Shown: positions 30,288-40,027 of the stretch, piece by piece
How the letters are laid out: each line of letters starts with the position of its first letter
How positions within the stretch are numbered: the stretch's first letter is position 1
Origin: Shouchella oshimensis
GTDB taxonomy: Bacteria; Bacillota; Bacilli; Bacillales; Bacillaceae_D
NCBI RefSeq assembly: GCF_002019765.1
Contig: NZ_KV917380.1
Coordinates: forward strand, 2,139,486-2,203,485
DNA: 64,000 bases
Reading direction: 5' to 3'
Notes under the pieces: generated by a model
Told to the model about the DNA's origin: nothing
The model's database searches: none
Seen by the model: the letters and a program-made list of their open reading frames with translations, nothing else
Program-made: the position numbers and the translations under genes

Positions 30288-31700
30288 ATGAAAAAAGTGA
30301 TCAAGAACGGGACAATTGTAACAGCATCCGATACGTATCAAGCAGACTTGTTGATTGAAAATGAAAAAATAACGGGCATCGGTAGCGCCGCAACGTTTGG
30401 AAATGTAGATGATACGATTGACGCGACAGGCTGTTTTGTTTTCCCAGGTGGTGTTGACCCTCACACCCATTTAGATATGCCATTTGGTGGTACGGTAACA
30501 AAGGATAATTTTGAAACAGGTACAATTGGTGCTGCATTTGGCGGCACCACAACCATTATTGACTTTTGTTTAACTGAAAAAGGAGAACCCTTACAAAAAG
30601 CCATTCAAACATGGCATGATAAATCAGCCGGAAAAGCAGCGATTGACTATAGTTTTCATTTAATGATCGGTGAAATGACCGAGGATGTGTTAAAAGAGCT
30701 CCCGGCTGTTATTTCTAATGAAGGCATTACGTCATTTAAAGTATTTATGGCGTATAAAAATGTGTTTCAAGCAGATGATGCGACATTGTTTGAAACGTTA
30801 CTAAAAGCAAAAGAGCTAGGTGCTCTCGTTATGGTTCATGCAGAAAATGGAGATGTCATTGACTTTTTAACGAAGCAGGCACTTGCCAATGGACAAACGG
30901 ACCCTATTTATCATGCACTAACCCGACCAGTTGAAGCAGAAGAAGAAGCGACGGGTCGAGCTTGTCAACTAACAGCTTTAGCAGGATCGCAGCTTTATGT
31001 TGTTCATGTCACATGTGCTGAAGCGGTAAAGCAAATTGAAGAAGCACGCAAACGAGGCGCTGATATTTGGGGAGAAACATGCCCTCAATATTTAGTGCTT
31101 GATGAAGAGGCGCTTCGAAAAGCAGATTTTGAAGGAGCAAAATATGTTTGGTCGCCTCCCCTTCGCCCAAAAGAACATCAAGATACATTATGGAATGCGT
31201 TGAAAACAGGTGGTTTACAGACAATCGGTAGTGATCAATGCTCATTTGACTTTGACGGTCAAAAAAGTTTAGGCAAAGACGATTTCACTAAAATTCCAAA
31301 TGGTGGTCCAATTATAGAAGATCGGATGAGTATTGTCTATTCAGAAGGCGTTGAAAAGGGACGAATAAGCTTAAATCAATTTGTTGATGTTACATCAACA
31401 AGAGCAGCAAAACTATTCGGGATGTATCCGAAAAAAGGGAGTATCTCTGTTGGCGCAGACGCTGATCTTGTCTTATTTGATCCAAGTATAGAGCGTACCT
31501 TATCGGTTACCACTCATCATTTAGCTGTTGACTATAATGCATTTGAAGGAATGCAAGTAAAGGGTGTCCCTCGCACTGTACTTTCACGTGGGCAAGTCAT
31601 TGTTCACGATGGCTCCTATATTGGTTTACCTGGAGATGGTGTTTTCATAAAACGCGCACGTTATGGCAATATGCTTTCAAATGATCGAGTCAAACTTTAG
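30288..31700 (+). CDS. hydA: Dihydropyrimidinase
   Basis: A 470-residue metal-dependent cyclic amidohydrolase that opens dihydrouracil to N-carbamoyl-beta-alanine (and dihydrothymine likewise). Metal ligands are His59 and His61 (DPHTHLD), the carbamylated Lys151 (FKVFMAYK), His184 (MVHAENGD), a later His (VVHVTCAE) and an Asp (GSDQC). The chain is complete relative to the family. It lies 13 bases after preA with an AAGGAGTGAG ribosome site, in the same operon. It could also act on hydantoins, but context favours pyrimidines. Confidence 0.95.
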   Translation: MKKVIKNGTIVTASDTYQADLLIENEKITGIGSAATFGNVDDTIDATGCFVFPGGVDPHTHLDMPFGGTVTKDNFETGTIGAAFGGTTTIIDFCLTEKGEPLQKAIQTWHDKSAGKAAIDYSFHLMIGEMTEDVLKELPAVISNEGITSFKVFMAYKNVFQADDATLFETLLKAKELGALVMVHAENGDVIDFLTKQALANGQTDPIYHALTRPVEAEEEATGRACQLTALAGSQLYVVHVTCAEAVKQIEEARKRGADIWGETCPQYLVLDEEALRKADFEGAKYVWSPPLRPKEHQDTLWNALKTGGLQTIGSDQCSFDFDGQKSLGKDDFTKIPNGGPIIEDRMSIVYSEGVEKGRISLNQFVDVTSTRAAKLFGMYPKKGSISVGADADLVLFDPSIERTLSVTTHHLAVDYNAFEGMQVKGVPRTVLSRGQVIVHDGSYIGLPGDGVFIKRARYGNMLSNDRVKL

Positions 31701-31717
31701 GCAGGGAGGCACCTTCT

Positions 31718-31939
31718 ATGGCAGAACATTTGCATTTCGAAAAAGAACGGAAACAAATTGATGCGTTTTTAGCAGAAGGATTAAAAATCGATACGATCAT
31801 CGATCATTTAAACGGTTCAGATATCTCCTTCTCAAATGATCAGAAATACGAATCCCTCACAGTCGGCAATGCGAATGCTCGTAAATATGCATCCACCCTC
31901 TTTTTTCATCAACAAAAAGGAGGTGACGCTTCTCCATGA
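31718..31939 (+). CDS. Small conserved-looking protein in the pyrimidine operon
   Basis: A 73-residue soluble protein, unknown. A helical start (KERKQIDAFLAEGLKIDTII) leads to a beta-like stretch with DHLNGSDISFSND and VGNANARKYASTLF. A good AGGGAGG ribosome site precedes the ATG, and the stop overlaps the next start (ATGA), so it is translated with its neighbours. Its tight position between dihydropyrimidinase and the amidohydrolase suggests an accessory role, perhaps regulatory or structural. That is only inference. Confidence 0.65.
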   Translation: MAEHLHFEKERKQIDAFLAEGLKIDTIIDHLNGSDISFSNDQKYESLTVGNANARKYASTLFFHQQKGGDASP

Positions 31940-33165
31940 AGACAGAAAACCTTCGCATTAATCAAGATCGACTCATGGATACCCTTCGTGATTTTGCTAA
32001 GATTGGTGAAACAGAGAACAAAGGCGTTACCCGTTTAGCTTTATCAAAAGAAGATATTCAGGCGCGAACGTATTTCAAAGATCAATGTGAGGCTTTAGGA
32101 TTAACGGTTCAATGGGATGACCTTGGCAACATGTACGCATTACTTTCAGGAAAGAATCCGGATCAAGCTCCTATTTATATGGGGTCCCATCTCGATACAG
32201 TAAAAAAAGGCGGTCGCTTTGACGGTGTTCTTGGAGTCGCGGCAGGCTTAGAAGTACTTCGAGTCATGATTGATCAAGGCATTGAGTTCAATCGACCTGT
32301 TGGCATCATTAATTTCACAAATGAAGAAGGCGCACGGTTTGAACCATCTATGATGGCTTCCGGTATTATAGCAGGAAAATTTGATCTACGTACTATGACA
32401 AAAAAAATCGATGAATCTGGCATGACGTTCGGAGAAGCTCTTGAATTATCAGGTTTTAAAGGATCTCATGCAAACCGTTTAAATCAAGCCGCTGCTTTTC
32501 TTGAGCTTCATATTGAACAAGGTCCTATTTTAGAACAACGCCAGCTTGATATTGGTGTTGTTGAGTGTGTTGTGGGCATGTGCTGTTACGAAATCGATAT
32601 TACTGGTCAATCGAATCACGCAGGTACAACCCCTCAGTCAATGCGAAAAGATGCTCTTACAGCTGCCAATCACCTTATGAACATCCTTCATAAACGATTG
32701 ACTAAACTTGATTCAGATTTAGTCTACACAATAGGACGCTTTTCGGTTTCCCCAAATATTCATACAGTGATTCCAAATAAAGTCGTCTTCTCCATTGAAG
32801 CAAGGCATAAGGATGAGGGCGTTATTAAACAAGTGGAAACGATTCTTTCTGAGGTTACTAATGAATGCTCCCTCCCTTCTAACGCAACAAAATTATGGGG
32901 ACGAAATACGGTCTGGTTTAATGAGCAAGTTGTCCAACAAATAGAAGAATCGACAAAAGCCCTTGACTATTCCTATACCAAAATGGTCAGTGGTGCTGGA
33001 CACGATGCCCAATTTATTGCAGGAATCGTACCATCAGCGATGATTTTTGTTCCGAGTGCCGGCGGTATTAGTCACTCAGAAAACGAATATACTTCGTGGG
33101 AGGCATGCGGGATCGGTGCAAATGTCTTATTGGAAACGGTTTACCGACTAACGACTAAACTGTAG
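31936..33165 (+). CDS. Zn-dependent N-carbamoyl amidohydrolase (beta-ureidopropionase/HyuC type, M20 fold)
   Basis: A 409-residue cytoplasmic metallohydrolase of the AllC/HyuC group. Metal-site motifs are MGSHLDTVKKGGRFDGVLG, FTNEEGARF and LELHIEQGP; dimerisation-domain residues SNHAGTTPQSMRKDA also match, as does the final GAGHDAQ. In this operon it should hydrolyse N-carbamoyl-beta-alanine to beta-alanine, CO2 and ammonia. Family members also act on allantoate and N-carbamoyl-L-amino acids, so activity is inferred from context. The ATG is overlapped by the upstream stop and preceded by AAAGGAGGTGA. Confidence 0.9.
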   Translation: MKTENLRINQDRLMDTLRDFAKIGETENKGVTRLALSKEDIQARTYFKDQCEALGLTVQWDDLGNMYALLSGKNPDQAPIYMGSHLDTVKKGGRFDGVLGVAAGLEVLRVMIDQGIEFNRPVGIINFTNEEGARFEPSMMASGIIAGKFDLRTMTKKIDESGMTFGEALELSGFKGSHANRLNQAAAFLELHIEQGPILEQRQLDIGVVECVVGMCCYEIDITGQSNHAGTTPQSMRKDALTAANHLMNILHKRLTKLDSDLVYTIGRFSVSPNIHTVIPNKVVFSIEARHKDEGVIKQVETILSEVTNECSLPSNATKLWGRNTVWFNEQVVQQIEESTKALDYSYTKMVSGAGHDAQFIAGIVPSAMIFVPSAGGISHSENEYTSWEACGIGANVLLETVYRLTTKL

Positions 33166-33178
33166 GGAGGTTCGTCAC

Positions 33179-34552
33179 ATGGAAGCGGAGACGAAAAGAA
33201 GCTATAGTGAAAAAGATCAAGATTATTTATGGCATGGGATGAAACCGTACCAAGCGAATGGAACGCCATTAATCGCAGAGAGCGGCAAAGGTTCTTGGTT
33301 CACAGATACAGCTGGAAAACGATATTTTGATGGAGTTTCAGGGTTATGGTGCTTAAATTTAGGTCATGGTCAGGAGGAAATTATCGAAGCTGCAGCTAAC
33401 CAAATGAAATCATTAGCTTACTTTCCCCTCTCTTTTGGTCATAAACCTGCAATTGATTTAGCAGAAAAATTGAGTGAGCTGCTTGGTGGTGGCTACCGTT
33501 CTTTTTTTGCAAATGGTGGCTCAGATGCGAATGAAACAGCATTTAAAATTGCTCGCCAACATCACAAGCAGTCAGGTAATCCAGAAAAAACAAAGATTAT
33601 CTCTCGCTATCGCGCCTACCATGGTAATTCTCTCGGTGCGCTTGCAGCTACCGCTCAAGCAAACCGGAAAATTAAATATGACGTGAATGTTCCAGGGTTT
33701 GTTCACATCCCACCTCCTTATGCTTATCGGAGTAGCTTCGGCTCTTATGAAGAAGACGACCTCCGAGCTGCTGAGTATCTTGAACAAACCATCTTATGGG
33801 AAGGTGCCGAAACGGTTGCCGCGTTCATTATGGAGCCAATTATTTCTGGTGGCGGTGTCATTCACCCGCAGTCTGATATCTATTACAAAAAAGTTCGAGA
33901 GATATGTACGCGATACAATGTCTTGCTTATTTTAGACGAAGTTGTATCTGGATTTGGTCGGACTGGAAAAGTATTTGGCTACATGCATGGGGACGGCTTT
34001 TTTCCGGATATCATAACGCTAGCGAAAGGATTAACAGCTGGTTACTTACCTCTTGGCGCAACTTGTGTACATGAATCTATTTACCAGTCATTTAAAACAA
34101 ACGGAACTACCAATCATTTTCGTCATATCTCCACTTACGGTGGACATCCTGCGTCTTGTGCCGTTGCCTTAAAAACGATTGAGATTATTGAACGGGATCA
34201 ACTAGTGAATCGAGTAGCTCGATTAGAGCAAACCATTCTTCGTAAACTTCATGCGCTCACATCTTATTCGTTCGTTGGCGATGTCCGTGGTATCGGATTT
34301 TTATATGGTATTGAACTTGTCAAAGATAAGCAAACGAAAGAACCGCTTTCAGATGAAGCCATTAAAACGATTGTAGCTGCTTGTCAGAAGAAAGGGCTCA
34401 TTATTGGTAAAAACGGCGATACAGTGCCTTCAGGAGGAAATGTACTCATTATAGCCCCTCCACTCACATCAACCGAAGATGATTTAACGTTTTTAGTAAA
34501 AACGCTAAACGAAGTGTTTTCAGAGACAGACAAAGAAGCGAGCTCTTATTGA
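33179..34552 (+). CDS. Class III aminotransferase, probable beta-alanine transaminase
   Basis: A 457-residue PLP enzyme. GGSDANETAFKIAR (cofactor phosphate region), ILDEVVSGFGRTGK (Asp for pyridine nitrogen) and TLAKGLTAGYLPLGA (Schiff-base Lys, about 283) are all present. In the operon it follows the enzyme that makes beta-alanine, so it most likely transfers that amino group to pyruvate or 2-oxoglutarate, giving malonate semialdehyde. Homologues use other omega-amino donors, so specificity is inferred. It starts 13 bases after the previous stop with GGGAGG and is the last gene before a terminator. Confidence 0.88.
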   Translation: MEAETKRSYSEKDQDYLWHGMKPYQANGTPLIAESGKGSWFTDTAGKRYFDGVSGLWCLNLGHGQEEIIEAAANQMKSLAYFPLSFGHKPAIDLAEKLSELLGGGYRSFFANGGSDANETAFKIARQHHKQSGNPEKTKIISRYRAYHGNSLGALAATAQANRKIKYDVNVPGFVHIPPPYAYRSSFGSYEEDDLRAAEYLEQTILWEGAETVAAFIMEPIISGGGVIHPQSDIYYKKVREICTRYNVLLILDEVVSGFGRTGKVFGYMHGDGFFPDIITLAKGLTAGYLPLGATCVHESIYQSFKTNGTTNHFRHISTYGGHPASCAVALKTIEIIERDQLVNRVARLEQTILRKLHALTSYSFVGDVRGIGFLYGIELVKDKQTKEPLSDEAIKTIVAACQKKGLIIGKNGDTVPSGGNVLIIAPPLTSTEDDLTFLVKTLNEVFSETDKEASSY

Positions 34553-34570
34553 GCCCGCTTCTTTGTTTTA
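34532..34570 (+). terminator. Terminator of the pyrimidine-degradation operon
   Basis: AAAGAAGCGAGCTC pairs with GAGCCCGCTTCTTT with one mismatch, then a T-rich tail. The stop codon lies in the loop. It may also serve the convergent gene. Confidence 0.85.
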
Positions 34571-34574
34571 AGTT

Positions 34575-36581
34575 TTATGATGAGCTTGTGTTTCCATCTA
34601 CCGATTGGAAGTGGTCAACATATTGATGAAACCGTGGAGCTAAAAAACTGGTTTGTTGAACAGCCTGAAGGGTAACTGTTTCTGTAAGTACATTATTGCC
34701 ACTACCTAAACGAAGACGAATGCTACCTAGGTTTGCTTGAACAGTTTCATTTAAGCGCATGTTCACTGTTTTACTCCCTCGACCTTGTTGATTAGCAGTA
34801 ACATCACCGACATTAAAGTAGCCATAGTTTGTTGGCCAGGAACCATCCGCACGTTGAATTTGCGAGATAGATTGTCCACCTGCAATATAAACTTGAAGCT
34901 GTGCGTTTGATATAGTCTGCCCAGGTGTAAGCCCCGTTAATACTACTTCAACCGGAAACGTAGAACCATCTAAAGGCATTGGGTTTGGATAAGATAAAGT
35001 AAACGCCGCTTCCTCAACAGGTGGCTGTTCTTCTTCTTCGCCTGTACCGATTGTTACTGCTTTCGTTACCACGTTATTGCCTGCACCGACACGTAAGCGA
35101 ATATTTGCTGGTCCTTCTGTTACACCATTGCCAAGACGCATTGTTACATCCATCTCTGCCTTTCCGGTTCCATCTGCACGAAGTGTTCCAACGGATTGAT
35201 ACCCATACCCGTTCGGCCAAGAGCCATCCGCACGTTGAATTTGCGAAACAGCCGTTCCACCTTGAAGGTACACTTGCATATCCGCATTTGTAATTACTTG
35301 ATTGGGCTGCATATTTGTTAGGGTAATTCTAACTTGAAACGGTGTTCCATCTGCTGGCAATACAGCCGGTGTTTCAACTTGATAGGAAATATCAATTGGA
35401 GGTGCTACGTCAGAACCGTAAGAGCCATTCGCAAATGTTGTGCGATCATACCAAAGATAGCCTGTTTGTGGTGCTCTCCACGGTTCAACCTGCGGCTCCG
35501 TCGAGTGCTCAGGTGTCTCCATTTCTAATATAGGCGAAGGCTCATCAAGAGGAAGATCGATTTCTGCAAATGTATGGTAATCCTCTTGTTCAGCTAGCCA
35601 ATGAATAACGTTCACAAGAAGTGGACCATTATCACGATCGATAAAGCCATCATACGTTCGCTTCACTCCACCATGCTCTTCATTGCGATATTTTGGAGTA
35701 CTATCCTCTACTGGAGAAGAATCTCCGATAAAAGCAGACTTCCCATCACCTTTTTTGCCAATGGCTACAAATGGGCCTTCCTCTATTCCTCCGCCAAAGT
35801 AAACACCTTGATCAACAGCTGGACCCCACGAATTTGCTTGCTCTGTTAAGCCATCAGGCAGGTAAACAATTCCTTTAGCTATGTCTTCATTCATAATGGC
35901 CATCGTTGACCCTGCATGGATCGATACTTCTTGAATTCCTTCTGTGATACCAAATGATTCCTCAACAGGCACAATGATATCTCCGGCTGTATTGTCAATG
36001 GCGTTAAAACGAAAGCGAACACCAAATTCATCACTTAACCAATCCGAACTTGTTACTCCTTCCATCGCTTCAATTTCGCCTGCGCTCATGCCTTTTGTTG
36101 GTTCTTCATAAGCGCCTCTCCGCCAACCATTCATAATTTCATTTGAATCCCAACGATTTAAGTTACGGTCTGCATTGTAGTGATCAGCAATAAAGAAAAC
36201 GCCGCCACCATTTTCCGCGAAACTAGCAATCGCATCTTGTTCTATTGCTTTAAAAGGAATTTGTGCTTCTGGTATGACAAAGACATCAACATCATTTAAG
36301 TCATCTAGAGATAACAGCTCTGTCCCACGATGCTCTTTCACTAAATACCCTTCTTCAACTAACGCATCTGCAAAATCAGAAAACGCACCATCAATCACCC
36401 AGTCTGATTGACCGGCCGTTTGTCCATGGCTGTTGTCGAATAAAACAGTTTTTCCATTAGGCTGATTTGGTTGTAAAACAGGTGCTGGATCATTAGGTCC
36501 CTCTGCTAAAGCGGGTTGTTGCAAACTTAACACCATAAACGAGAGCATTGCAGTTGCAAAAAATTCTTTCTGATACCTCAT
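34575..36581 (-). CDS. Secreted protein with GATase-like (DUF4350-type) domain and two tandem C-terminal domains
   Basis: A 668-residue exported protein; signal peptide about 1-26 (cleavage after LQQPALA). Residues 40-350 form a glutamine-amidotransferase-like fold as seen in Bacillus proteins of unknown role (GGGVFFIADHYNADRNLNRW, FIGDSSPVEDSTPKYR). After a linker, two homologous domains of about 100 residues (about 415-515 and 545-640) share VSQIQRADGSWPNGYGY or a close copy, and a 23-base stretch is identical in both (34843-34865 and 35224-35246). No anchor motif is seen, so it may be released. It is a single gene; its function is unknown. Confidence 0.7.
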   Translation of the reverse strand: MRYQKEFFATAMLSFMVLSLQQPALAEGPNDPAPVLQPNQPNGKTVLFDNSHGQTAGQSDWVIDGAFSDFADALVEEGYLVKEHRGTELLSLDDLNDVDVFVIPEAQIPFKAIEQDAIASFAENGGGVFFIADHYNADRNLNRWDSNEIMNGWRRGAYEEPTKGMSAGEIEAMEGVTSSDWLSDEFGVRFRFNAIDNTAGDIIVPVEESFGITEGIQEVSIHAGSTMAIMNEDIAKGIVYLPDGLTEQANSWGPAVDQGVYFGGGIEEGPFVAIGKKGDGKSAFIGDSSPVEDSTPKYRNEEHGGVKRTYDGFIDRDNGPLLVNVIHWLAEQEDYHTFAEIDLPLDEPSPILEMETPEHSTEPQVEPWRAPQTGYLWYDRTTFANGSYGSDVAPPIDISYQVETPAVLPADGTPFQVRITLTNMQPNQVITNADMQVYLQGGTAVSQIQRADGSWPNGYGYQSVGTLRADGTGKAEMDVTMRLGNGVTEGPANIRLRVGAGNNVVTKAVTIGTGEEEEQPPVEEAAFTLSYPNPMPLDGSTFPVEVVLTGLTPGQTISNAQLQVYIAGGQSISQIQRADGSWPTNYGYFNVGDVTANQQGRGSKTVNMRLNETVQANLGSIRLRLGSGNNVLTETVTLQAVQQTSFLAPRFHQYVDHFQSVDGNTSSS

Positions 36582-36993
36582 AACACCGTGCCTCCTCTTT
36601 ATTCTGTTGTAAAAGCAATCGAACTCTTTTTATCATAGCAGATTGTTAAGCAGTCGATGTTAAAAAAATGTATTTTTTATCATCATTTTAAAAATAAAAC
36701 AGACCACTTTTACAAGGAAACCGCGCTGATCAGCCTCCTTTTACTATTATTATCTTTACATAAAAAAACACCCGAGTGCATAACTATCAGATTTTATATT
36801 ATATTTTGTTAAAACATTACTATTTTCCTAAGACAAATATTTTTATTTTTTTTAGCAATAGGCTAATATATAAGGGTGCAATGTATCAATTTTTTCCATT
36901 AGAGTGTAAAAATAGAGACCATTTTCTGACAGACAATAGCGTATGATGATGATTAGTTCCTAGTTCTATTGTCTTGAAATGGAGATGGTTATA
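36582..36993. other. AT-rich intergenic region upstream of the WxL locus
   Basis: Divergent promoter region for the secreted protein and the WxL operon. It is very AT-rich (36740-36880). No convincing gene, riboswitch or terminator was found; the promoters cannot be placed with confidence. Confidence 0.5.
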
Positions 36994-37302
36994 TTGAGTA
37001 CAAATGTAAAAGCCTATCGATTATTGCACGAAATAGATAAACGGTTGCGGAAAGATTTAAGCCTTGCTGCTCATCTTCCAGCACGTGATGTTCTTGAAGT
37101 TGCTTTACACGCTCTACATAAAAAACGAACAAAAGAAGAGCTTGATCGATTATGGCATTTAAATTATTTACGCCATGACTTAATGAATTTTGAAACGATA
37201 TCCCCTGCTCAAATTCATTTTTTAAAAGAAGTGCGCTCAATGTTATTTGAGGAAAATAATCATTTAACCCGTAACTCATTAGAGGAAACAACTTATGTAT
37301 AA
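36994..37302 (+). CDS. Unknown small protein at the head of the WxL operon
   Basis: About 102 residues, soluble, helical and His/Leu-rich (KAYRLLHEIDKRLRKDLSLA, then EELDRLWHLNYLRHDLM). No signal peptide, membrane segment or known motif. I take TTG 36994, about nine bases after GGAGATGG; ATG 36979 has no ribosome site. It overlaps the giant WxL gene by eight bases, so the two are coupled. It may be a regulatory or assembly factor of the locus, but this is inference. Confidence 0.6.
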   Translation: MSTNVKAYRLLHEIDKRLRKDLSLAAHLPARDVLEVALHALHKKRTKEELDRLWHLNYLRHDLMNFETISPAQIHFLKEVRSMLFEENNHLTRNSLEETTYV

Positions 37303-40027
37303 TCATGATTCTCTTAACAATCGGTTGCTTTATCGGCGGTTCTTTTATAGTTGTCTATCTATCTTGTTAATCGTTGCTTCTATACCGTTTCAAGAAATTC
37401 TTGTCCATGCAGATGAAGACAGACCCCCTGCCCCACTCTTCATTGAAAATGAAGACAATCTCATTGTGAAACAGCCTTTCGCGATTCAAATGAATGAGGT
37501 GGAAGACAAAGATTGGGTGCTAACATTACCAGATCAACTAACTTGGGAGCAGTCAAATGATGAGGAACATATTGAATACGATGAAGAATTCAATCAACTT
37601 GTCATTCAAGCAAATCAAGAGTCGAAAACCTTCACTTTGCAAGCGACTCATGCAGGGGTTTATGCGATCTCCGTACAATCCGTCACAAATGAAGAGAAAA
37701 TTCTTTATCAAGACGTTACTGTACATATTAGTGATGCCGAAGAGGTAATTGAAACCGAAGATTCGCATGATGAAAAAAAAGACAAGGAAACCGATATACC
37801 GACCGAATTAGAAAACCCTGAATACAATGAAGATCAAGAAGAGATTAAAACAGACGAACAACTAGAGGAAGAATTAGAAGAGCCAGTGGATAACGAAGAT
37901 GTCTCAGAGAATTTAGATGGCGATAAAGAAAGTGAACCAGCATTAGAGGAAAAAATTGACAATACCGATAAAGAGCAGACTCCAGTTAAGGAAGAAACAA
38001 AAGATGACGAAAACCGTGCTCCTGTCGAACCACTTGAAGAATCGGAGTTAGAAGAAGCTACAGACAATCTTAAAGATGGTTCTAAACACGAATCAAATGA
38101 ACAGCCACAACAAAGCAATGTAACCGATGATTTACAAAACCAATTAAATGCTGTGAAAGAACGGTTCACCACGTCATCTGTAGACCTTGCAAATGTCAGC
38201 ACCATCCCATTACCACCTGTAGGAGGACCAAACGTTTCAGATTTGTTTACATATGCAGGTGATCGAAACGTAGCACAACACCCTAATTCAAATGTGCGTG
38301 TGCTCGCAGATGGAACGCGAAATAAATCTTCGGCGATGTGGTTTAACGAGCGAATTGATTTAAACCAATCTTTTCAAACGACCATGCACTTATATATTAA
38401 TGGAGCTAATCCTAATCAAAGGCAAATCGCAGATGGCTTAACGTTTACGATGCACAATGATCCTAGAGGTTTACAAGCCATTGGACAACGCGGGGAATCA
38501 CTTGGTGCTTATGGAACACTTCGAGAACGTTCATATACAGGATTTATTCAAAATGCGCTCTCTTTTGAATTTGATACGTATCATAATGGCGATTATAGCG
38601 ATCGCGGCTTACAGAATCAAAGTCATACAGCGGTGGTTAATCCTTCTGTGATAGACCGAGGATTTTTGGGAACTCAGAATGCTCGAATGGTTCACTCCAA
38701 TATAACCTATCGAACGATTATTAATAACAACTGGCAGTCTTTTACGGTTAAATGGGATAAAACATCAAATTTCGGTGGAACGCTTTCGTACTCGTTTGCT
38801 GGTCAAACAACTACTTATTCCATCTCTGATTATCGTAACGTATTTAACAATAATCGTGTTTATTGGGGGTTTACAGGTGCAACAGGTGAAGAGGTTGGCG
38901 TCTATGCAATTGCCTACGCAGATTTACCTCAACGCCCAAGAGCCGAAAAGCGTGTCCGGAACATTACATCTGGCGAAACAGCCTTCCAAAGAGATAGTTC
39001 AGCTTACCCAGGTGACATTCTTGAATATGAAATTACGCTTCAAAATCCTGCAGAAAATGGGCTAGGTGCAACGTGGCAGAATGTACAAGTGGAAGATCGT
39101 CTTCCATCGGGCCTCACGTATGTAGCTGACGGGTCAAAAGATAAGCCAACCGGTATAGATGGACAGAAACTCACCTTTCAAGCAGGAAATATAGGAGTAG
39201 CTAGCTCAAAAACACTTACGTTTCGTGTGAAAGTAGATGACAGAGCGATAGGCCCATTAGCAAACCAAGCCTTTGCTGCAGCAAGCTCAGGTGCGTTTCA
39301 AGGGCAGGTATCAACAAATGAATCAAGCATAACGTTAAAGGCCATTCAGATTGATGGAGATCCCGTTCCTCAAACGTTTCACGCAGGAACAGATCCTTCT
39401 ACGTGGGATGTAAGTAGTTTCGTAAAGAACATGCGTATCACGCCAAATCGATTACATCAAGCCGCTCGCGTTGTGGGTTTTTCAGAGACATTACCTGATG
39501 TATCAGTACCAGGCACGTATACCATTGGTGTGAAAATTGAGAGTACCACCTATCCCGGAGTAAACAAGGTTATTCAAGTGCCTATTACGATTACAGATGG
39601 AGCGTTATCCTTTGTAGCGCCTCATCTTGACTTTGGTACTCAAGTCATTTCATCTAGTCACCAGCAATACTTTGGAGAAGTCATTGCAGGAAACAAACTA
39701 ACAATTACAGACACGCGTCATGTAAAAACAAATTGGGCATTATCTGTACAACAAAAAGAAGCGTTCCGAGATCATGGAACAGGTAAAGCACTTTCCGCTA
39801 CTCTGCTCTACATGGATAACGGCAATGAACAAACCATTGGCTCTCATGCCTCCATCATCGCTTCTGGACAAATAACGAACGGATTAGAAGAAGTCATTTC
39901 TGATCGTTGGACGGAGAGTGGAAAAACCGGATTCTTTCTTGACGTATTGCCAGGGAATGCACGAGTAGATCAAACCTATCAAACAGAATTGACGTGGACA
40001 TTACAGGATGTACCTGCCAATGAATAA
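37295..40027 (+). CDS. Large secreted WxL-domain protein with L-type lectin and DUF11-like domains
   Basis: A 910-residue surface protein. Signal peptide about 1-40 (cleavage after ILVHA). A strongly acidic Glu/Asp-rich stretch spans about 145-280. Residues 300-545 resemble a legume (L-type) lectin domain (NALSFEFDTYHNGD, VYWGFTGATGEEVG). A DUF11-like beta domain (about 555-670; LEYEITLQNPAENG) and another beta domain follow, then a WxL domain (about 790-910; NWALSVQQ near its start, LTWTLQDVP at the end). WxL domains bind peptidoglycan non-covalently; the lectin part suggests glycan binding. It may form a complex with the other WxL and DUF916 proteins encoded here. Confidence 0.85.
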   Translation: MYNHDSLNNRLLYRRFFYSCLSILLIVASIPFQEILVHADEDRPPAPLFIENEDNLIVKQPFAIQMNEVEDKDWVLTLPDQLTWEQSNDEEHIEYDEEFNQLVIQANQESKTFTLQATHAGVYAISVQSVTNEEKILYQDVTVHISDAEEVIETEDSHDEKKDKETDIPTELENPEYNEDQEEIKTDEQLEEELEEPVDNEDVSENLDGDKESEPALEEKIDNTDKEQTPVKEETKDDENRAPVEPLEESELEEATDNLKDGSKHESNEQPQQSNVTDDLQNQLNAVKERFTTSSVDLANVSTIPLPPVGGPNVSDLFTYAGDRNVAQHPNSNVRVLADGTRNKSSAMWFNERIDLNQSFQTTMHLYINGANPNQRQIADGLTFTMHNDPRGLQAIGQRGESLGAYGTLRERSYTGFIQNALSFEFDTYHNGDYSDRGLQNQSHTAVVNPSVIDRGFLGTQNARMVHSNITYRTIINNNWQSFTVKWDKTSNFGGTLSYSFAGQTTTYSISDYRNVFNNNRVYWGFTGATGEEVGVYAIAYADLPQRPRAEKRVRNITSGETAFQRDSSAYPGDILEYEITLQNPAENGLGATWQNVQVEDRLPSGLTYVADGSKDKPTGIDGQKLTFQAGNIGVASSKTLTFRVKVDDRAIGPLANQAFAAASSGAFQGQVSTNESSITLKAIQIDGDPVPQTFHAGTDPSTWDVSSFVKNMRITPNRLHQAARVVGFSETLPDVSVPGTYTIGVKIESTTYPGVNKVIQVPITITDGALSFVAPHLDFGTQVISSSHQQYFGEVIAGNKLTITDTRHVKTNWALSVQQKEAFRDHGTGKALSATLLYMDNGNEQTIGSHASIIASGQITNGLEEVISDRWTESGKTGFFLDVLPGNARVDQTYQTELTWTLQDVPANE

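Noticed and set aside
37834-38205. Ser-rich minus ORF opposite the acidic part of the WxL giant
   Set aside because: It results from the reversed Glu/Asp codons; no start signal.
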